A stretch of 64,000 nt of DNA. Origin: TMED27 sp041397865 (GTDB lineage: Bacteria > Pseudomonadota > Alphaproteobacteria > Micavibrionales > Micavibrionaceae). A model generated the notes under the pieces. That model was not told where the DNA came from. It did no database searches and saw only the letters and a list, made by a program, of their open reading frames with translations. The translations under genes and the position numbers were made by a program. Below are positions 51,850 to 59,462 of the stretch, one piece after another; position 1 is the stretch's first letter; every line of letters begins with the position of its first letter. The stretch is taken from positions 62,001 to 126,000 of the forward strand of contig JAWKVT010000002.1 in the NCBI GenBank assembly GCA_041397865.1, written 5' to 3'.

Positions 51850-54039
51850 TCAAGGCAGGCACAGACAAGTGTGCGCAACATTTGTCGGTGATTTGCAATT
51901 TACAGAGATCGAGCCAAATGCACTGCACGAACATGCATCGCCTATAGAGAATGATATAGTGGAAGAATCTGCCGTACTTGTTCCTTGCTCTCTCAAAAAG
52001 TGTGGCAAAACAGTACAGCTTGGCGCGACAGAGCTTGGTAAAGGCGCTCCGACAGCCAGACAGGTCATCGGATCGCGTGCAAATTCATCATACCCGTCTA
52101 CAGGCACTTGGTCGCAAGCGGGGCATGTAGCCGGTACCGGCACTTTAACATTACCCGGCTGGCAGACGCAGCTTCCAATGATATTGCCGGTATCTTGCCA
52201 GCCGCAAGTTGCGGAATCCCAAACTTGCTCTTTTTTATATCCCGTTATGGGGTGTGGCTGGGTATTTGTAGGATCGGGGCAGGGAATATCAACCAACTGC
52301 GTTGTGTTAGCCGGCGTCATGCATGTACAATACGTGCTTTTGTCCGGGCAGGTTGATGTAGATGTCCAGGTCGCGGCCAGAACATTAGCCGTACAGGTTC
52401 TCTCTCTGTTATAATCCGGTATTGGTCCTGTGTTTGAATAACCGGCATCACAAGGCGGACAAGGCTGCGTATCTGTAAGGCCAACGCATGTACAAGCCGT
52501 TGTCAGGGTGCTGGTAGCCGCTCCTCCACATAAAGTGCCGCCAGTGGTGGAATAGGTTCCTCCTGTATAGCCTGCTACACCAGTGCATGCAGGTGTCGCG
52601 GGCGAAAGAATACCATCTGTGCAGTACCCTTGCCTGTGAGCGGGATCACTGGGAGCGCTCCAGGTTCCGTTTGTGCATACATATTTTTGTTCGTGACAAT
52701 CTCCCGCAGGTTGCCAGGTCGTAACAGTGCCGTCAGCAGAGAGCGGTAAAGCGTCCACAGCGCCACATTGCGAAAAGCTTTGAGCCGGGCAGCTGGCTTG
52801 TGGCCTGGGAGCACAATCAAGCGTGCCATCCGGGTTAATGCGGCGTAAAACGGGTGCGGTGTCCGACGGGCAATCAATATTAAGGGACGATTTACATCGC
52901 GCCGCCCCGTTTTCGATGCCAATCATATATTGTCCGGCTGGACATTTCATGCCGTTGCCAGGCGTTCCATCTGCAGGATTTGCCGCGTTATCTCCGGCAA
53001 TATTTTCGGGTGTAAAACAATTCCCTCCGGAATCGCAAACCTGGCTTGTGAAAATTCTGCCGTCATTGCCTGCGCCGCCGCTTACCCTTAAAGAAGGAGG
53101 GGGGGTGGCCCCCGTAGAGGAAGAAATAAACAATTTTTTTGATGGCGTAGCTGTACCGACGCCGACATTATTCAGTGCCAGAGCTTCCATGTTTTCTTGA
53201 TTGGCGTCCGTCCGTTTCCACGGAGAGATTGTTTGGGGTGAAGAATAAACAACAATATCGTCGAAAAAGTCAGCCGTGTTAGATGTGTTTTTTAAAGCCG
53301 CAACATAAATAGAATTCGCCGGAGCCGCACCGGTATCCAATCCGGGATTACAGTTTTGAGTGTCTCGAGTGCCGCCTGCGCAGGGTGCTTTCAATACACC
53401 TTCCCGGCTGAACCCGCCGGTGCCTGTTTTTCCCATGCTTAAAACAACATAATCGGCGGATCCGTCAGGCAAGACTCTAGGAGCATTCTCGTCAACAACA
53501 GAAATAGCCCCCGCAGAAAAATCAAAGGTGGTTCTGTCCGTCATGGAATAAGTGACCGCGTATAAAAGCCGGTTATTATAACCGTCAAGCGATGTGTCTT
53601 CATCCAGTTGCAAATCCCGGTATGGAATTGTACCGACAATGACATTAGGATCTGTAAGACCTATCGCACGTCCCGCGATGGCACTTTCATAACAGATACC
53701 GTCTGCGGAACAGTTTCCGGGAGCAAGTGTCGCAGGATCATACGGTGGGTTTCGACAATCAACCGCGCGGCCATATTGCGCAAGGTTCGTTGCAATTTTC
53801 ATAGGCGCAGGACAGGGATATGCTCCGTTGGCTTTTCTGTATTCTTCAATAAAAGCGCCCGCTTTTACAACATTTTGTTCGGTCGTTATGCGTCGTTGCT
53901 CTTCAATATATTGCTGGTATATAGGAAAAAAAATGGCAATCAATATGCCAATAATGATCAAGGAAATTGACATTTCAATGAGCGTAAAGCCATTTTGACA
54001 ACGTGTTGTTTTTGTTCTGTTTTTTATGGTGTTGTGCAT
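51850..54039 (-). CDS. Large prepilin-like protein with Cys-rich C-terminus
   Basis: The 729-residue product starts with a short basic leader and a class III prepilin site (CQNG|FTLIEMSISLIIIG, Glu at +5), followed by the pilin helix. The middle resembles the two upstream paralogues (YPCPAP; SADYVVLSMGKTGTGGF). Next is a tail-fibre-like motif (NNVGVGTATPSKKLFI, about residue 290). From about residue 400 it is packed with Cys, Pro, Thr and Gly (TACTCVGLTDTQPCPPCDAG). The long extracellular part suggests a minor or tip pilin, or adhesin. GGAGA precedes ATG 54039. It overlaps the upstream gene by 16 bp. Confidence 0.82.
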   Translation of the reverse strand: MHNTIKNRTKTTRCQNGFTLIEMSISLIIIGILIAIFFPIYQQYIEEQRRITTEQNVVKAGAFIEEYRKANGAYPCPAPMKIATNLAQYGRAVDCRNPPYDPATLAPGNCSADGICYESAIAGRAIGLTDPNVIVGTIPYRDLQLDEDTSLDGYNNRLLYAVTYSMTDRTTFDFSAGAISVVDENAPRVLPDGSADYVVLSMGKTGTGGFSREGVLKAPCAGGTRDTQNCNPGLDTGAAPANSIYVAALKNTSNTADFFDDIVVYSSPQTISPWKRTDANQENMEALALNNVGVGTATPSKKLFISSSTGATPPPSLRVSGGAGNDGRIFTSQVCDSGGNCFTPENIAGDNAANPADGTPGNGMKCPAGQYMIGIENGAARCKSSLNIDCPSDTAPVLRRINPDGTLDCAPRPQASCPAQSFSQCGAVDALPLSADGTVTTWQPAGDCHEQKYVCTNGTWSAPSDPAHRQGYCTDGILSPATPACTGVAGYTGGTYSTTGGTLCGGAATSTLTTACTCVGLTDTQPCPPCDAGYSNTGPIPDYNRERTCTANVLAATWTSTSTCPDKSTYCTCMTPANTTQLVDIPCPDPTNTQPHPITGYKKEQVWDSATCGWQDTGNIIGSCVCQPGNVKVPVPATCPACDQVPVDGYDEFARDPMTCLAVGAPLPSSVAPSCTVLPHFLREQGTSTADSSTISFSIGDACSCSAFGSISVNCKSPTNVAHTCLCLP

Positions 54040-55214
54040 ATGATATCTCCATCAGTTGTAATGCCGCGAATCCATTCAGATCCGGGACACATTTGATTCG
54101 GCTTAAGCGGCGCGAATGCCGGTGTTATGCAATTGGTGAGGTCAAGAAACCTGTCGTTGGGCTGGAGGCTAAGGCCATTCATAACATCTCCGGACGTGGG
54201 GCAGCGTATAAGGCCGGCACCTGTGATGGCTTCAATATCAAAGCATTCAGTGCCCGCTGCATTGCAAATTTGCCTGGCAAAGACATCATTATCAGCTTCA
54301 AGCTCTGCTACCCCTCCATTTTGAATATCGAGTTTTGTACCGGGAGTGTTGGTGCCCACCCCTACATTTCCGGTAATTGTTGTACGAACGTCAGTCATAT
54401 TCGGTTCATATACCCACAAAGCTTCATTCACCTTTTTCCCGAAAAAGATATGGTCGTCATAATAATCGGCCGCAGCTCGTGATAAATAATATCCTTTAGC
54501 CTGTACGAAGGTAGAGTCCCCGTCACAATTTTCAAAATCCGTGCTGTCCGCAACTGTTCCGCACGCGAAGTTACGAACGCCAAAACGATCGAATGCCCCT
54601 CTATTATCGCGGCCATTCGAATAAACAACGTAGTGAGCATCATCATCCACACCGGCTGTCGGGTTCCCGAATTCATCTACAGCGCTTATAGCGCCGTTGT
54701 AAAATCTGTATGTCGCCGCGTTTGTAAGATCAAGCGAAACCGCATACATAATGCGGTTTCCCCAGGCATCCACGAAATCTTCGTCTGCAAAATTCACGAA
54801 ATCTCCCAAGGTCGCGCGGATAGTATTCATAGGGATAGACCCTATAAGAATAGGTGTTGGCAAAGCAACGCCTTGAGTAAGGCATAGCCCGCCTCCGGCG
54901 GTGCAATCTCCCGGATTAACCAATGCCGGGTTAGCGCATTGTGATACCCCGAAAAGGGGATCTGCTGCTGGCAAACTCGCATCCGCAGGGCATGGATATA
55001 TGTTGAATGTCCCTTGATATTGAGATATCACCGTATTCGACAAGGCAATGGCCTCTTTTGTTTCGGCCATATCCCTGTCTTTCAGATAAAGGGCATACAT
55101 CTTAAACAAAGACGAGAAAATCAAGCCGCTAAGAATCAGCACAATAGACAACTCTATAAGGCTAAACCCGCAAGCATTGCGATAGCAGCGTTTATTTATG
55201 GCGGTACGATACAA
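54024..55214 (-). CDS. Prepilin-like protein with tail-fibre-like motif
   Basis: Start is TTG 55214 with a perfect GGAGG 7 nt upstream. The 396-residue product has the leader NACG|FSLIELSIVLILSGL, with the Glu at +5, then the paralogous core (YPCPAD; AHYVVYSNGRDNRGAFD; MYAVSLDLT) and NVGVGTNTPGTKLDI near residue 285. That motif is typical of phage tail-fibre and surface-adhesin repeats. Second gene of a three-gene overlapping operon. Confidence 0.8.
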   Translation of the reverse strand: MYRTAINKRCYRNACGFSLIELSIVLILSGLIFSSLFKMYALYLKDRDMAETKEAIALSNTVISQYQGTFNIYPCPADASLPAADPLFGVSQCANPALVNPGDCTAGGGLCLTQGVALPTPILIGSIPMNTIRATLGDFVNFADEDFVDAWGNRIMYAVSLDLTNAATYRFYNGAISAVDEFGNPTAGVDDDAHYVVYSNGRDNRGAFDRFGVRNFACGTVADSTDFENCDGDSTFVQAKGYYLSRAAADYYDDHIFFGKKVNEALWVYEPNMTDVRTTITGNVGVGTNTPGTKLDIQNGGVAELEADNDVFARQICNAAGTECFDIEAITGAGLIRCPTSGDVMNGLSLQPNDRFLDLTNCITPAFAPLKPNQMCPGSEWIRGITTDGDIICTTP

Positions 55215-56482
55215 ATTAAGCCTCCAAGTGCATCAGTTCCTTTAGGAAAGGACCCTATAGGACAGTTTACGATTGTTGCGGCAACAGGCGAAGGTAAAAC
55301 ATTCACACATTCTTCGTCAGAATTTGCAATACCTCTTAGTCCTTTATCCCTACACCGTATCCCCCCGCTTTGAAGACCGTAATTGGCCGGGTCTGTTGTT
55401 CCAACGGCAATAATACCGGGATCAAACTCGTTAATTTGATATTGAGTATCTGGACCAAGGGTCAGTGCGGGATTGTTAACTTCGTCTGGACATGTGGTTG
55501 CCGCGTTTACAATTTTGCCGTCAGTGCTGTCAACGTGACATAAGCGATTAGCCGTCAGGATATCCGTACGAACGTCGCCCATAACCTCCATTTTGGCGAC
55601 AGCCAGATCAGGTCTGGGGCCAACGCCGGTAGTAAGCCCGTTGGGGATTTGACCGATGAGTGCATTGCCCACATTTCTATTTTGCATATCAGGGCTTCCG
55701 ATTGTATAAGACCAGATATCACGCTGTGTGTTTGTCACAAAATAAACATAGTCATCATAATATGCCGGGCCTGCACCAAGATATTGCGCACGCTTGAAAT
55801 CGCCGCTAAGAGTAAAATCCGAGTTGGTTGTGAAGGTTACATCTGTATTGTCGCAGTTTATTGTGTCGCGGTTGGCTGCGGCTCCCGCAGGGCATGGTGC
55901 CATAGCACTGCCGTTAAATGAAAATGTGCCGCTGTTATCCCGCCCATGGCTTATAAGAGCAAAATGAGCGTTTGATGAGGTTAAAGGCTCATCAAGATTA
56001 TCAAGTTTGATAATCCTGATAATCCCTCCCGCATCACTAAAAGTCGCCGTAGCCGTTAAATCTTCTGTTACAGCATAGCTTAATTTCCCTCTATAACCAT
56101 CAATTATATGCTCTGCATTAATACCGAGTGCTCTGAAAGGCACATCGCCGATTATTATTCTGGGGGGCGCGCCGGTAGTATGGCAAGGAACATTGTTGCC
56201 GGCACCACAGGGAAGTATTGCGGCTGTGTATTCCACTCCGGCCCCTGCGTCGTTAACAGGCAAATCACGCACGGCAGGAATAGGGTACCTGCCGTTCTCA
56301 ATAGCATATTTGACAAGAGAATCACGCACATACTCCAGATTTCCTTTGGTTCTGGAAATCACAAGTTCTTGCTGTGCCAGTCTATAAGCATAGATAGCAG
56401 GACCGACCAAAGCGCCGATAACAATCAACAAAACGGATACTTCTATCAGAGAAACACCTGAATCATTACGGTTTCTGACCAA
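55196..56482 (-). CDS. Prepilin-like protein, first gene of the operon
   Basis: TTG 56482 has GGAG 7 nt upstream. The 428-residue product has NDSG|VSLIEVSVLLIVIG as leader and start of the helix, with Val in place of Phe at +1, which prepilin peptidase tolerates in minor pilins. The core matches the two downstream paralogues (GRYPIP; HFALISHGRDNSGTFSF; LSYAVTEDL). It lacks the GVGT motif of the others but has a related region (KMEVMGDVRTDILTANRLC). It overlaps the next gene by 19 bp. Confidence 0.8.
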   Translation of the reverse strand: MVRNRNDSGVSLIEVSVLLIVIGALVGPAIYAYRLAQQELVISRTKGNLEYVRDSLVKYAIENGRYPIPAVRDLPVNDAGAGVEYTAAILPCGAGNNVPCHTTGAPPRIIIGDVPFRALGINAEHIIDGYRGKLSYAVTEDLTATATFSDAGGIIRIIKLDNLDEPLTSSNAHFALISHGRDNSGTFSFNGSAMAPCPAGAAANRDTINCDNTDVTFTTNSDFTLSGDFKRAQYLGAGPAYYDDYVYFVTNTQRDIWSYTIGSPDMQNRNVGNALIGQIPNGLTTGVGPRPDLAVAKMEVMGDVRTDILTANRLCHVDSTDGKIVNAATTCPDEVNNPALTLGPDTQYQINEFDPGIIAVGTTDPANYGLQSGGIRCRDKGLRGIANSDEECVNVLPSPVAATIVNCPIGSFPKGTDALGGLICIVPP

Positions 56483-56739
56483 CTAAACTCTCCATAATCA
56501 CTCACCAAGCCATAATTATATTGTACAGAGATATAATAAAATTTGTGTAAAAATTGATATAAAATCAGGGATTGTACCAGATAACGGAAAAAAGTTACTC
56601 GCATGGCCCCAAATTTAAAAATTATCATGTTAAAACATAGGGTTATATACTTTAATGCAAAACACTACATTTCTACAGGTCGGCCACACCGCCCACCATT
56701 TTCCGAAATAATTCCTTGCGTTCGCCAAAATATCTGAAT

Positions 56740-56770
56740 ATAAGCATATTTCATAACATTAAATGCTTAT
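56740..56770. promoter_or_regulatory. Inverted repeat in the divergent gap 56483-56803
   Basis: ATAAGCAT (56740-56747) and ATGCTTAT (56763-56770) form perfect 8-bp arms 15 nt apart. The 321-bp AT-rich gap otherwise holds only promoter sequence for the prepilin operon (minus) and the small gene (plus). I see no other gene in it. Confidence 0.4.
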
Positions 56771-56803
56771 TTGATACTGAGTAATTTCTGAGGAGAATAC
56801 ACT

Positions 56804-57223
56804 ATGCCGGAACAAACTACGCTACAAAATGAGTTTGACACATCGTTGATAAAGCCATCCCGGCAAGACCGTCGATCCGTAAATAGCACGGGAGCGACAT
56901 TAAGGCAGCCACCTTCTTATGAGGACCGCGGTCAAAACCCCGATAACGGTAAAACAAGACATGTTATTTTAAAGCGCACCTCAATAAAAGAGGCGCACTC
57001 AGATGCTTCAACACAAAACACCACATCTGAAGAAGATGCTCTCATTGATATAAGAAGATCCTACGATTTGGGAGATGAGACATCCTTCTTTAAAACACTT
57101 GCTAAGACAGGTGCAGAGGATGACGCATTAGATTCTACAGCAGAAAATGTCCCTGCAGATCAGCAGCAATGGCACGGTTTAACCATTGTGGATATTCCTG
57201 GTGGACCGGGGGATGCTTTGTAA
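56804..57223 (+). CDS. Small unknown protein between the prepilin operon and tuf
   Basis: The 139-residue product starts after GAGGAG and is hydrophilic, Asp/Glu/Ser/Thr-rich and probably disordered (RPSYEDRG-like N-terminal half; EEDALIDIRRSYDLGDE). No family is recognised. It is AT-richer than the housekeeping genes and is bracketed by inverted repeats with AAGCA/TGCTT cores. It has its own terminator. Confidence 0.65.
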   Translation: MPEQTTLQNEFDTSLIKPSRQDRRSVNSTGATLRQPPSYEDRGQNPDNGKTRHVILKRTSIKEAHSDASTQNTTSEEDALIDIRRSYDLGDETSFFKTLAKTGAEDDALDSTAENVPADQQQWHGLTIVDIPGGPGDAL

Positions 57224-57239
57224 TCCGTAAAAGTGTCGA

Positions 57240-57265
57240 ACATTAAGCATGTAAGTGCTTAATGT
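57240..57265. repeat. Perfect inverted repeat downstream of the small gene
   Basis: ACATTAAGCA (57240-57249) and TGCTTAATGT (57256-57265), 10-bp arms with a 6-nt loop. The core AAGCA/TGCTT resembles the repeat at 56740-56770 upstream of the same gene. No T-run follows directly. Confidence 0.6.
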
Positions 57266-57281
57266 CTGTCAAAAATAACGA

Positions 57282-57325
57282 AAAACCCGCCAAAAAAGTG
57301 ATTGACTTATGCTGGCGGGTTTTTT
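57282..57325 (+). terminator. Intrinsic terminator upstream of tuf
   Basis: AAAACCCGCC (57282-57291) pairs with GGCGGGTTTT (57314-57323), and a T-run follows. It ends the small unknown gene. Confidence 0.85.
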
Positions 57326-57443
57326 AGCGTCTTGCATTGGAATTCGTGGCGGTTTGCGTGCTAAGCGTGAATCCGATGGCTAAAAACGCGAAGCCGTTAA
57401 ACTTTAACAAGTAACCTAAACGCAAATATGAAGGACAAACGAC

Positions 57444-58621
57444 ATGTCTAAGGAAAAATTTCAAAGAAACAAACCGCATGTGAACATCGGTACGATTGGT
57501 CACGTTGACCATGGTAAGACGACGCTGACAGCGGCGATCGCGCAGAAATACGGCAACGGCGAGAGCGTTGACAAGATCGACAAGGCGCCTGAGGAGAAAG
57601 CGCGCGGGATCACGATCAGCACGGCTCACGTTGAGTATGAAACAGATGCGCGCCACTACGCGCATGTGGACTGCCCGGGTCACGCGGACTACGTGAAGAA
57701 CATGATCACCGGCGCGGCGCAGATGGACGGCGCGATTTTGGTGGTGAACGCGGCTGACGGCCCGATGCCTCAGACTCGCGAGCACATTTTGCTGGCGCGT
57801 CAGGTTGGCGTTCCGGCGCTGGTTGTGTTCCTGAACAAGGTCGATCAGGTTGATGATGAAGAGCTTCTGGAGCTTGTTGAGATGGAAGTGCGCGAGCTTC
57901 TTTCCTCTTACGAGTTCCCCGGCGATGACATTCCGATCATCAAGGGTTCCGCGCTGGCCGCCGTTGAGGGCCGTGACCCGGAGATTGGCGAGAAAGCGAT
58001 CGAAGAGTTGATGAAGGCTGTGGATGATTATATACCGACGCCGGACCGTCCGAAGGACAAACCGTTCCTGATGCCTGTTGAGGATGTATTCTCGATCTCT
58101 GGCCGGGGAACTGTTGCCACGGGCCGTATCGAGCAAGGTATTGTGAATGTGAACGACGAGATCGAAATTGTCGGGATCAAAGACACGCAAAAAACGGTTG
58201 TGACCGGCGTTGAAATGTTCCGCAAGCTGCTTGATAGCGGCGAGGCCGGTGATAACGTTGGTGTGCTTCTTCGTGGTACAAAGCGCGAGGAGATCGAGCG
58301 CGGTCAGGTTTTTGTAAACCCGGCTCTATCACGCCGCACACAAAGTTCACAGCCGAGGCTTATATCCTCAGCAAGGACGAAGGCGGTCGCCACACACCGT
58401 TTTTCACGAAATACCGCCCGCAGTTTTACTTCCGCACAACGGACGTAACCGGCGAGGTTTCCCTGCCCTCAGGCACGGAGATGGTGATGCCCGGCGATAA
58501 CATCAACGGCATGGAAGTGACGCTGATCGCCCCCATCGCTATGTCCGAAGGCCTGCGCTTCGCCATCCGCGAAGGCGGCAGAACCGTCGGCGCCGGCGTT
58601 GTGTCGAAGATCGTCGAATAA
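57444..58621 (+). CDS. tuf: Elongation factor Tu (frame interrupted)
   Basis: EF-Tu delivers aminoacyl-tRNA to the ribosome. The start (MSKEKFQRNKPHVNIGTIGH), GHVDHGKTTLT, DCPGHADYVKNM and NKVD are intact. Near 58320 the frame shifts: CCGGCTCTATC would be CCGGGCTCTATC in an intact gene, restoring NPGSITPHTKF. After that base the remaining domain III reads correctly in the next frame to VVSKIVE and TAA at 58621. The frame used by the first part otherwise ends at 58448. Codon choice is that of a highly expressed gene. A missing G in a short G run is more likely an assembly error than a true loss, unless a second tuf exists. Confidence 0.9.
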
Positions 58622-58652
58622 GGCACTGACATAAAGAATTGAAAAAGAACTG

Positions 58653-58683
58653 AAAAGGCCGGATATCGTTTCCGGCCTTTTTT
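58653..58683 (+). terminator. Intrinsic terminator after tuf
   Basis: AAAAGGCCGGA pairs with TCCGGCCTTTT, followed by a T-run. It lies 31 bp after the restored stop codon, which supports that the intact tuf frame ends at 58621. Confidence 0.88.
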
Positions 58684-58721
58684 ATGTGCGCCCGCGCCCA
58701 TGGTCATGGTAAAATACCGGT

Positions 58722-59453
58722 ATGAAGCAAATACCCATCACCGCGCTTTTCATCACGGCCTTCTTTATTTTGGTTCTCCCGCACAGCGCAGCGGCGCAAA
58801 GGCTGCGCGATGCCCCGCTTAAGGACACCAGCCCCGGCTACATGGACACGCCCTATTATAACAAAATGGTTCGCGATGCGCTCAAGGACCGCTCCCCCTA
58901 TTTCGATTTCATGCAGTTCCGCATTCTCTACGCCCGCACCCGCCAATATGATCCGGGCGGCGAGCGCGTCCTCAAAACTGTCAACGATCTGGCCTATCTG
59001 GCCCTTCATGAAGAAGACCCGCAGCGCGCCGAAACCGCGCTCTTCGCCTATCAAACGGAGGTCAGCAACCATCTGGCAAATATCGACGTTGTATTGCTGG
59101 CCCTGTCTCTGGCACGCGAGGATAAACGCTTTGGCCGGGTCGATTTTTTCGAATGGATGCGCGAAGGGCTGGTCAAAACGGTTCTGATCTCCGGCGATGG
59201 ATACACCCTGAACGGCGCTTATGATGTCATTACCTTGTCGGAAGAACTCCTCCTGTTCAGCAGGCTGGGGCTGAAACGTATCGACACCAAAGCCGCACAT
59301 GAAGGCATTATCTACTATAACATGCACACCGCCGAGGATTTGCGTACCGGCGAAAAACGTACCGTGTTTGTAAACACCTCCATCCCCATGAGACACCTCG
59401 AAGAGGCCAGAGAAAAGGAAAAATCTTTCACGCTCGATCTTCGCAAGCGGTAA
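58722..59453 (+). CDS. Secreted protein, DUF4919-like
   Basis: The 243-residue product has a signal peptide (ITALFITAFFILVLPHSAAA). The rest resembles DUF4919: PYFDFMQFRILYARTRQYDPGG, then ISGDGYTLNGAYDVITLSEELL. The assignment is from memory of the pattern. Function unknown. It is convergent with the large fusion gene. Confidence 0.7.
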   Translation: MKQIPITALFITAFFILVLPHSAAAQRLRDAPLKDTSPGYMDTPYYNKMVRDALKDRSPYFDFMQFRILYARTRQYDPGGERVLKTVNDLAYLALHEEDPQRAETALFAYQTEVSNHLANIDVVLLALSLAREDKRFGRVDFFEWMREGLVKTVLISGDGYTLNGAYDVITLSEELLLFSRLGLKRIDTKAAHEGIIYYNMHTAEDLRTGEKRTVFVNTSIPMRHLEEAREKEKSFTLDLRKR

Positions 59454-59462
59454 GATTAGACC

